Assembly: GCF_001949145.1 (NCBI RefSeq)
Contig: NW_019091400.1
Span: forward strand, 561,135 to 611,342
Reading direction: 5' to 3'
Origin: Acanthaster planci
Lineage: Eukaryota; Echinodermata; Asteroidea; Valvatida; Acanthasteridae
Length of the DNA: 50,208 nt
The first letter of the stretch is position 1, and each line of letters opens with the position of its first letter. The notes beneath the pieces were generated by a model. It saw only the letters and a program-made list of their open reading frames with translations. It had not been told where the DNA came from and made no database searches. Position numbers and translations under genes: made by a program. Positions 1 to 9,400 of the stretch are shown one piece after another.

Positions 1-31
1 GTACCTGTAACAGCCGGAAATTGCACTATTT

Positions 32-583
32 ATGCCGACGGAACAATATGCATCACTTATGGCGACCCAAATCGCAGTGCGCGTAATTCTTGCTCTTGTG
101 ATTCAGGCCGGGTTCCAGATTAGCGTGGAGGGCAAGTGCAACATCACCATTGCTAAGCTGCGGAATGAAGCTCGACGCTGTCAACCTCCCTGGCTTGTGT
201 GGGGAAATCATTGCTACTTGAGTATTGCACTGGGGTCGAGTTACTACAATTTCTACGATGCCGAACGCAGCTGTCAGCGGTTTGTCCAGCCTGGTGGGGG
301 AGAGGTTCACCTTGCGTGGGTAACCAGCGGGGAAGAAAACCAGTTCTTACGATTGTACGCGACTGCCGCCGGGAATCCCGGTTTCTGGATTGGATACCAA
401 TTCGTCACCACACGGTTCAGCTGGGTGGATGGGACCACTGAGATCGGGTACGAGAACTGGGCTGACGGAGGCTACGCAGCAGGTGGAGGCCGTTGTGTGG
501 CTGTCTGGGGAGGTCTGTGGTATTCTTCTTGGTGTTCCAATGCCAACGGTTTCGTGTGCAAAATGGCGATTGCACAATATTGA
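32..583 (+). CDS. C-type lectin-like secreted protein
   Basis: A 183-residue single-exon ORF encoding one C-type lectin-like domain (CTLD). An in-frame stop (TAA at 8-10) lies upstream of the first ATG. The second ATG at 59 (residue 10) gives a better signal peptide, with hydrophobic core VILALVIQAGF, so secretion from residue 10 is likely. Cysteines fit a long-form CTLD: C50-C61 (inferred N-terminal pair), C81-C176 and C155-C168; C36 is unpaired. WIGY (119-122), FSWVDG (129-134) and ENW (141-143) are standard fold landmarks, and NIT at 37-39 is a possible glycosylation site. The EPN/QPD triplet and the WND motif of sugar-binding CTLDs are missing (GGYAAGGG and LWYSSWC stand in their places), so calcium-dependent carbohydrate binding is doubtful. 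Such lectins are abundant in invertebrate immunity, coelomocyte and venom gene families; the exact role is unknown. Upstream exons outside the window cannot be excluded. Confidence 0.85.
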   Translation: MPTEQYASLMATQIAVRVILALVIQAGFQISVEGKCNITIAKLRNEARRCQPPWLVWGNHCYLSIALGSSYYNFYDAERSCQRFVQPGGGEVHLAWVTSGEENQFLRLYATAAGNPGFWIGYQFVTTRFSWVDGTTEIGYENWADGGYAAGGGRCVAVWGGLWYSSWCSNANGFVCKMAIAQY

Positions 584-1680
584 AAACCATTTTCTCTACA
601 AAGGGACCAAATTGAAATACATGTATGTATCTAAAAGATGACTGAAAGGGTAGGTTTTGAGCAAATTCATAACCACATCTTAATTATAATCTCACTGTAC
701 TAATTCTTACAAACGGCTCACTGGAAACATTGCAGTACAGAAACAGCTTTGTCAAAGGTTCACATAATCTTAATGGATGTGAATTCTTAACATGTTACCT
801 TGTTGGTATTACTTGATCTGAGTGCTGCGTTTGATAGAGTTGACTAGATAACGTCCTGTATGTGTTAGACTCCTATTTAAATTTGACGTATCGTGTACAC
901 CTTTGGATTGGCTTTGTTAATATTTATCCAGAAGCCACCAGCGCATGTCCAGGCATGTAAAGTATTACTCGATGTCCGATAAATCACCATCTAAATTGCG
1001 GGGTCTCACAGGGATCTTGTTTGATGGGTCCATTGTTCTTTCCTTTGTACTCATCTATACTGTTTGATATGGCTAACCGCCACTTTCCTAGTGATGTTCA
1101 TCGTTATAAAACGATACCTGACTGTATTTTTGGTACTTTGGACAGGCTGTGACTGCTGTATATTGTATCCATGAAATACGGCAGTGGGTGTTACGCGATA
1201 AGTCTGATGATAAATGAATCCAATTTCTGGCCAGTGCCCCTATAGTTTCTTGTGGTAAAAGGCATTGTTCCCCCCCCCCCGCGAAAAATGGTGAGACTGT
1301 GTAAATCTTTGCCAGGAACGACTCCCTGTTCTCTTTGGGCTTGCATCGGAGAGCAGAATGGATAAAAAAATACGGTTGAAAAATATGGCCTTTGTGGCTG
1401 AGAAAGTGAAGGATCACCACTTGAACAAGGGCTACAATCAGGCTTTGGAAAAATTACTTCCTGGGGAGTGATTTTGTTTTGTGGGAATAAATAAAGATAT
1501 CATCGGTCAAAATTGAAAGATTAGGGACCAGACAATAATTTACTTTGTGTTTCAGAAACCTCAGGGATGTTGGTGTGCATGTTATTGGGCCAAGAACAGT
1601 ACCAATTTTGAACTATTTTCAATGAGGCTTGAATTAGTGGAATAAACCCCTAGTCTCTTTGTGTTGTCCGCAGTAGTGTT
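584..1680. other. Intergenic, lectin 3' side
   Basis: No gene is recognised. The stretch is AT-rich and broken by stops in all frames. Overlapping AATAAA signals at about 1486-1495 could end a transcript, but they lie 900 bases past the lectin stop. A C10 run is at about 1270. The open frames here give no recognisable protein. Confidence 0.5.
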
Positions 1681-1719
1681 ATTTCAGCGTACATTTTCAT
1701 AGAGCAAAATATTTTTTTG

Positions 1720-1846
1720 GTTCCCTAACAAAATTTGTCGTTCCCTTAAAAGTATGGTTGTTCCCTCATCAAAATTTGTTGTTCTCCCAACAAACTTTTT
1801 TGTTCCCTCAACAAAAACCATTGTTTCCTCGACAAAACCTGTTGTT
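1720..1846. repeat. 21-bp minisatellite array, copy set 1
   Basis: About six degenerate units built on GTTGTTCCCTCAACAAAATTT-like sequence. Cores of the TTCCCT type start at about 1721, 1741, 1761, 1782, 1803 and 1824, giving a period of 20-21 bp. Because 21 is a multiple of three, the array is open on the minus strand and gives a heptad-like spurious peptide. The same unit recurs at 2447-2540. Confidence 0.8.
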
Positions 1847-2446
1847 ATACCACGGTCGTAGTCAATTTTTATTGGTCGCGAACTGATCACGTGATGTGCC
1901 ACAAGCGCGCTTGTTTCATCCACGCGTCGCGCCCACTAACGATAAAATGATGGGCAACTGTGATCGTTCTCCCAGTTGATGTGTCTTGTCTTCTGCGTTG
2001 TAATTCGGGTGTAATTTTGGGTACGAGGGTGGATAGCTGCGATGGTACGAGAACGCACCAATTATTAATAGGAGATGTGCTCTCTGTGGAGGACATTAAA
2101 GCACTGTTGCTGTTCGTATGCGCCACTCTCTTCACTCTGAACATGGCGCTCATGCCACTTTCTCTTTTCGTCTGCTCTTGTCAGGACTTGTCAGGACTTT
2201 TCAACAGTATTTGGTGTAAATAAATTCTTGAAATTCTGATCGACGAACCCCCCAGTGCTTTATGAATCCCAGGTTTCTCTGTTTGTTATAAATCCTACAC
2301 CCCCCCAGAGGTAAACAAAGAACATCACAATCAATAATTTCCCTTGAAATTAATATCTAATTCATTGTTCACGTGTTTCAATTTGCCAAAGTGTTTTTAA
2401 TTTATCTTGCATAAGATCGTTCCAGTGAAATCTTTGACCATGGTGT

Positions 2447-2540
2447 AACAAGTTGTTCCCTCAACACAAACGGTTGTTCTTTCAACAAAATTTGTTGTTT
2501 CTTCAATAAAAATGGTTGTTCCCTCAGCAAACTTTGTTCA
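2447..2540. repeat. 21-bp minisatellite array, copy set 2
   Basis: About four units of the same 21-bp motif as the array at 1720-1846, in the same orientation (GTTGTTCCCTCAACA-type cores at about 2451, 2472, 2493 and 2514). The two arrays bracket about 600 bp of unrelated sequence. A poly-A tract lies just beyond, at about 2596-2607. Confidence 0.75.
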
Positions 2541-2640
2541 ACAAAGTGCGTTCGCCGACACTTCATATACATTTTTTTTCCTACTATGTCCCTCAAAAAA
2601 AAAAAACCAAACAAACACCGCACTGGACAGACTAGTTTTT

Positions 2641-4890
2641 AGTGGGTGACACGGGTCAATGATGCAGTGCGCACGAAAAGTATATGCGTGGATTACTACA
2701 GCAAATAACTTAACTCAAAATTATAGTGGCCCAGGAGGGACATCGCCATTGACGTCAGTATTTGCAATCAAATTTACGACCCTGTCTTTGGTCGCAAATA
2801 TTGACGCCAATATTCAAGACCGAATTCACGACTTGCTCTCTGTTTTTTGTCTAAGTATTTAACCCCCCCCATCAAAATGAACTTCATTACGTGCTATCTC
2901 AATACTTTCGCAAAGGGCACGACGGACAACATATTTCCTCTTTGTCACACCTCTGTCTTGAATTCTTTTTGTTCATTGGCTCGGGACAATAACGTGAAGG
3001 CGTGACATTAACGATTGTTACCTTCTGTGTAGGATAGGAGTTCATGTTGTGCAAAACCCATGGAATCCGTCACAGTAGGCGTGACTGCATCTGCATTTTA
3101 CATTCACCCTATAGTCATTACATCAGCCAATGTTGTGATATCAGGCACGCGCAAACATGCGCCCCCGCACATACGTGTACAATATAATGCAGGGCCGCTA
3201 ACTGAACGATTTCTTTGTAGCCTTGAATTTCCCTTTGGAAAACAAGTGAAAAATATGATAAAAAGAGACACATGCGTCTGTTGGGTTTTCAAACGACATA
3301 TCCCACTTCACGGCACTCAGCACTAGTCAACGATTCTATGTTGAGGGCGGCCTTCAAAAAATTCGCTACTTGCTTGGTGGCGCTGTGCACAATAACATTC
3401 AGCTCTGTGTTGCGGCCATGTGACAAAATGCGCGGAACGGGACGTCGACAGCTAGATGAGGTCAGTGACGGAGGTTGTTCGATTGTCGCGCTATTTCTGA
3501 ATGAGATACATTCAAGAACAAATTGGGGAGATATTCGAGGAAACGATGTGAATAACATGATACATGTACTTGTACAGACTTTGAGGCCGACACTCAAATG
3601 TACTTCAGATGTCGTTTTGGACTTTATGTGGCTTGTGAGTGATTGTTAAGAATATTTTGATTCTGTTGACAACTTTAGGCCTTAAACATCAAAAATAGGA
3701 ACATGTTTAAGTCACAACTCAGCCATAGCATAGGCGTAAGCTTTACCTCAAATACTGCATGGATGATTTTGTGCAATGGTAGAAAGGTATTGCGGGAAGG
3801 AAAATGGAGCAAACAGTGCCTTGTTTTCCATCCCACAAGGCACAATGCCTTTCTACATTTACCTTGTACAGAACAACTCATCATGCTCATGCTATCATGG
3901 CTGTGTGCTTATGTCAGCAGTTGCAATCAGGCTCAGCCAGTAGGCCTACAAGCCTTTTTCACGTTTCATGTGACCATGCTCAAAACATTTAATAGAGGGG
4001 AACAAATTCATGACAAGAACACTGTGTAGTTTTTTACGAGCTGCTGCTCGCGATTGTTATTGTTGTAGACATTCCCGTCTAGCTTTGTTCACTTACTTGC
4101 CCGGGGGTGCTAAAATCAACATGGTGACGGGCCTATAGTAACCAAGTAAACCCCGTCCCTGTCAAAACGGCGTCCGGTCCGCCCCTTGTCGATTTTATCA
4201 CTTTTTGCTTATTTTGTTCTGGTAACACCAGCCTCAATCATATTGATAAGGAAGTACCGGTGATGTGGCTAGGCCGAGGGCCCAATTGATTTTGTACAAA
4301 ATCATGGAAGTAATACCCTGTTGAATTTTGATTGAATTGGTACTGGCCCTCTCACTTTTTACCATCACTTTTTACCATCAAGAATTTCAAATGAGTACTG
4401 TATTTTTAAAGATTATGCAATGATAGAAAGCTTCCCATTGAAATTTTAAGTATGATGTACCGGTAATTACATGTATGTGTCAATCCATCTTCTCCGGTTG
4501 CTTTACATGGATTCAGTGAATCTGTTGCTACATGCTGAAGAAGAAGAAATACCATAACAAGGACAATCTTCATCGTTTCTGACCGCAATAATTCCAGCAG
4601 CCGGGGATGGATATGTACATGTAGCATGATGGCGTGTGGGTTTCTTTGAATAGGTACTGCCTGTCTATACTCTTTGTACTTTGCAGTGGGCCTGCTGTAC
4701 CCAGTCAAACAAAATTACACAGGTAAAGACCTGTTGGAGTTTGTGTGATTGGGTACTGTTGCAGCAGGAGGTACTGTTGAAGTCTGTGGGATTGGGTACT
4801 GTGAGGTAAGAGTGTTTTCCCAAGGTGATGAAGTTTTTGTGATTGGGGAAGGTTAGGTCCAGCAACCCTTGGGTGGTCAGGGTTAATAAT
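2641..4890. other. Intergenic, no recognised gene
   Basis: Non-coding by my reading. It holds an imperfect hairpin at about 3778-3856 (GGTAGAAAGG...CCTTTCTACA arms) and several CCCCCC runs. The open frames at 3060-3650 and 3703-4029 show no family resemblance, and no convincing splice-linked exons were found. Confidence 0.4.
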
Positions 4891-4891
4891 T

Positions 4892-5198
4892 GCAAACTTC
4901 CTTGAACACCAATTTGTGCATTGGTAGATATGTGTACTTTATTAATGCTGTCTGTCTCCTTTTCTTGAACGGAGTGGGGGTAGGGGTACCAATATGTTGG
5001 TCATATTTGTGTGCTAGGCCTAGAAATTTATGAAAATCAATTTACCAAAGGCCTATCATGCAAGTTAACCCCAACTCCGTTCAAGAAAAGGAGACAGACA
5101 GCATAGAAAAATGGGTTTATTTCATTGGCCCACTGTGCTGTGTATTAATAAAGTACGCATATCTACCAGTGCACAAATTGGTGTTCAAAGAAGTTTGC
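4892..5198. repeat. Large foldback (inverted repeat) element
   Basis: The left arm 4892-4981 and right arm 5068-5198 are inverted copies with only a few mismatches, separated by an 86-bp loop. The right arm carries a 41-bp segment (5105-5145) absent from the left arm, which accounts for the length difference of 90 versus 131 bp. This looks like a foldback or MITE-type element with a later arm-specific insertion or deletion. It lies about 0.55 kb upstream of the TWNK start codon. Confidence 0.8.
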
Positions 5199-5204
5199 TA
5201 AATG

Positions 5205-5420
5205 CATTTAGGCAGGTTGACGCGGTGGTTCTTTCCTCTCCTTCCAACTTTGTGGTCCGTGTTCGAAGCCTGGCATGGTCCACACGTGGGTTAGGTTTTT
5301 AGCCCCTTACCTGATTCTGTGGGCTTTTACCCAGATTGTCCTGGGGTTTTCCTCTACCTTTAGCTTGCGAGCTACTGTGCCTAGGGCCCTTTTGAGGAAT
5401 CCTTAGTGCTATTACCAAAA
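5205..5420 (+). mobile_element. tRNA-derived SINE, copy 1
   Basis: Contains an RNA polymerase III B-box-like core (GTTCGAAGCC at about 5260). This is followed by a conserved body (TTACCTGATTCTGTGGGCTT, then ACCCAGA, then GGGGTTTTCCTC) that is shared with 14470-14680. A tRNA-like promoter head plus a shared body is the hallmark of a SINE. The left end and target duplication are not clear. It sits in the region upstream of TWNK. Confidence 0.55.
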
Positions 5421-5744
5421 ACGATTATAACGTTGTTCATTCACATGTACTTCTACGTGTCAGACTGATAAATATTTCCCACAAATCTTGCCTTCTCTGA
5501 GGCTCTGCTGCTTGATGCTACCATTTCAATGGCAAATGATCAAACTAGTCACTTCATAAACTGCATACGTGTACAAATCCTTATAGTTACACTAACTACG
5601 CATCTGACCATTCACGGTACTTATGGGTTAAGGAATTGATTTTGACAAACTATCCTGCTTAGGAACATACGTACCCCAACCCCACAGCACCATAAATGTC
5701 CAGATAATTTTGTTTTCTTATCCAGGTGAATGTGTAGTGCCAAG

Positions 5745-6444
5745 ATGCAACAACTTTCAAGGGTGAAATCTTCACTAAGCCTGCAGCCCCAATCGTGCTT
5801 GAAAAGTTTCACTGATTGGGTAGGGGCTGTGGTTGCCATGACTGCCGCCATCAGTGGGAACCAACGCCACAACAATATGCATCCATGCACCATGAAAGGC
5901 ACAGCAGTCTGCAAAACGTACAATGCTTTTGTCTGTAGTAAAAAATCTCTCCTGTTGGGATGGCGAAGATACTCTGCGAGACTGAAATACACAAAAGCAA
6001 AGAACTTCTCAAAGTTGGTCCACTCCAAAACAGTACTGCCCATTGCTCCTGGTAGGACTTCAACGGTTTTGTCAGGTCGTGCGATACGTGTAGGCAAGTC
6101 GTCATCCATGCTGCACGACTACTGCGCTGGGAGCATCCTCAGTCCATCAAATACCCAAAGACTTGCAAGCCCCAAGCCATGGACATCTCCACCGAGACAG
6201 GGCTGCATCCCCGACAGAACACTCAGCACTTCTAGCACGTCGGCACCAACGCGCACGACGTTCAACTCGGTGGAGGAGGTACAGGTGCCCACATTGACCG
6301 ATATGAAGCGGCACCTGAAGAATGCGGAAATTGATTTCCAGACGGGCTATACCTGCTTGATGGCGGCCTGCCCGTTCTGCCGTGCCGCAAGTGCAGATTC
6401 ACATCGCAGAGATGCTCAAACAATGTACATCAACATGACAACTG
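5745..6444 (+). CDS. TWNK: TWNK exon 1: targeting presequence and start of zinc domain
   Basis: Codes residues 1-233 plus one base. The N-terminus ([16 protein letters not shown]) is rich in R/K/S/L with no acid residues, as expected for mitochondrial import. Residues 14-180 are low in conservation and longer than in human Twinkle. From [19 protein letters not shown] onward it aligns with the N-terminal domain of other Twinkles. The CPFC pair at 6369-6380 matches the first half of the primase zinc ribbon. The donor is G/GTACGT. An in-frame ATG at 5730 would add five residues. Confidence 0.8.
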
Positions 6445-9400
6445 GTACGTTGACCAAACAGATCATGAAAATACTAACCCCCTTCGTAGCTTCCTTGTTC
6501 ACATTCTTTGTAATATATTGAAGAACATGCTTTGGTGTATAAGGCTGTGCCTGACTTACTTTGCTTGAGGTTGGAATCACACATGTGTCTGTGATTGTGG
6601 CAGCAGCCACTGCCCAAAGAGTCATAATGTAATCCCAAGCCACTACTGTCTATTTTGGACATGGCCTAAGTCCATAGTTGTAATTTTGTGTGGGAAAAAA
6701 ACAATGATCATACTGGAGTGCATGGGTCGATGCATTTTCAACACACAAAACAAGGCTGGAGAGAGGTAATACCAGTACAATGTACGTGTGGGTTGAAGTG
6801 GCTGATTCAAGGCAACAGCCTGTGGCCAACAGCTGGGCACGAACCCCCATACCCACTGAATGTGAGTGAAAAACCTGAATGCTCATTGACAGAACAGATT
6901 TCCAGGTTAACTGGATTATTTGGCTGGAATTGTTTTGTTTGACCAGGCCACTGTGTCTGCCAGTGCACCCGGGTCAGTGGCAGTTGGCAGAGCCTCCAGG
7001 ACAGCATGGCCGTGGCCCAGCAACGAGGCTGCCCGGACCCATCCTCCTTCCCGAATCCCACTGCCACTGCTGATGAGGGGGACGTGAGGGGTCACAGGTT
7101 GGGCCTGGCCAGGGTCCAGGAGGTGTGGGAAGGAGCCATGGAGCTGAGCTTGTGCAAGGGAGCCACAATTGACCGGCTGCGGGCCACCATGGGCATAGAG
7201 GTGAGAAGTAGATCCTGTGACCTGGACATTCTTGCAAGCCAGGGAAGTTGTTACCATGTACGGTGTGTCATAAATACAACCCCCGGCAGAGTGTATCAAA
7301 ATGTTTAACCTAGTGATTAATTAGTGCATGATTGCTCCTAGAGGGATTTAATAATCTCTGACCAATAACACTGTTGGTTTTCAGAAAGTTTCATAATCCA
7401 GAACAATGTCAGATTGGCATACGATTGTCTCATAGTGGTACAGATTTGAATCAGATCCTTTTGATTTTCTTGCATAGCAAATCCCAAGGGACACTCTGGA
7501 GCAATTCAATATAAAGTATTGCAAGAAACAGCGGGCATTCGTTCTGCCCTTATACGGTCACAACAAACAGCTGCAAGGGGTCAAAGTGCTAGAGGTCAAG
7601 AAGGTCAAGGAGGGATTTGAAGTCGCCGAGATGCTGTACCCAAGGTCAGTGGGAGTAGATCAACTTTCCTGCAAGCTGGATTTCTGCCGGTTGATGCCAG
7701 GAGATACCCGATTTCTCTCAATTATTTGCCTTCTGTCAAACAAAATTTTATTTTACTGAGCACTTTAACTGTACTTTTACTTTTACATCGGTACCCTGTG
7801 TTTTGTGAAAGTGAAGGGTCTGTTCAGTTCTAACCTCATCAAAGGCTTTCAAAAACGGGGTTGGAATTCAGTAAAAATAGGGCGTTAAGGTTTCCAGAAA
7901 TTTTGCATCCTGTTCAAAGGAAGTGAAAGTAACGTTTTGGATCATGTTTTCCTATGTTTAAGTTTTCAATTTTGTTTCGGTCCATTCAGACGTGACCAGA
8001 GCGGCTTGTTTGGTTACCACCTCATTGGCCCACGGGATGGAGAGATGGTCCTGGTAGCCGGTGTCTTAGATGCTCTAGCTGTCCATCAGATGACTGGAGG
8101 GACAGTACTCGCTCTTCCTAATGGCAGTGCGTCCTTGCAGCAAGAGGTATCAAATTTTCACTTGTTCCCGGTTAAGCTGTGTCGGAAATGGACTTTATGA
8201 GAGCTACAGCTATTGTCCCTGTGTTTGTAACTGGCAGATCTAGCTTTGGACACAAGATTCGGGTGAGGCCTTAATTGGCCAGAAGAGCCCATGGAAGTGG
8301 TTACCAACTGTACATTGCAAACCTGAAAGTTTGGCTAAGTTTCACACAAAGAAGAACTGTTGTGTTCATAATTCTTGTCCAATTCTTGGTCCGAACTCAG
8401 TTTTATTGTAACACTATTTTGCCATATATAAAGCAGCAAAGGCTTTGCCTATTGTGTAAATACATGTACCTCATGCAGTTCTGTGGTCTTTGCCTAAGAT
8501 TCATGAGAATGATTCTTCTGTTTGATTTCCAAGCTTCTCCCACTGTTGGAGCAGTTCCACAAGATCACCCTCTGGTTTGGCAACGACATGAGGTCTTGGG
8601 AGGCCGCTAAGCAGTTTGCTCGCAAGCTGAACACAAAACGCTGCTACTTCATCAGGTGTGGCATGTCAGTCAATGAGGAACCATTGAGCATGACATACTG
8701 TTTTACAAGTTTCTACAAGCAACAGTTACATCATATGGGTCATTCTATAAATTAGGGGCCCAATTTTTTTGTCCCTTTTACATCTGAAATGTGATTTTGT
8801 GAGTTCAGAACACAGATTGATGAATTGATGCCAATTACCAACAAAACAAATAAAAATATTTTGAAATCAATTTCAGTGATATTTCCATGTCAAATTTACA
8901 CAGTTAAGGTGTAACAGGAACACAAATATGTCACACTGTTATACCCTGAGTTTATGGAATGACCCATATGTGTTGTATGGACAAAACAAGATTTGAGCCT
9001 CCAAATTATATATTTCCAAATATTCAAAATGGTTTCTGCAGTCTCTTAGTTTCTGTTTTTCTCACTATCAAAGTTTACATGAGACTTGCCAATGTGAATA
9101 TTTCAAATTGCTCTTCCCCAAGAGTTACGCCGTATACCACCCTGTGCACATTTGGGTCTGTGAAATTGTGGAAAGAAATCCTCCAGATTACTTGAGTTGG
9201 ATTCAAGCCCACTGCTTTCTCCGGACTTGGTCAGATACCTCCCTCCTTTTCAGATATCATTCAAGTTGATAATGTTCAAGAATAGCCAGTTTTTGAATCA
9301 GCATGGACGCCACATCATTTTCACCTTGATTGATAATCCAAATTGTTTTTCACCCATACTTGTTGAAATATGTGACCAAAAGGACAACAGACCATTGCAA

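Noticed and set aside
1684-1923. Minus-strand 79-residue frame with heptad-like repeats
   Set aside because: Produced by the 21-bp minisatellite, whose period is a multiple of three; no start context, splice sites or family match.
3778-3856. microRNA precursor at an imperfect hairpin
   Set aside because: Only the outer 10-14 bases pair well; the middle is irregular and there is no supporting evidence.
5621-6109. 162-residue minus-strand frame
   Set aside because: Shadow of TWNK exon 1 on the opposite strand; the plus-strand reading matches Twinkle and its splice phases.
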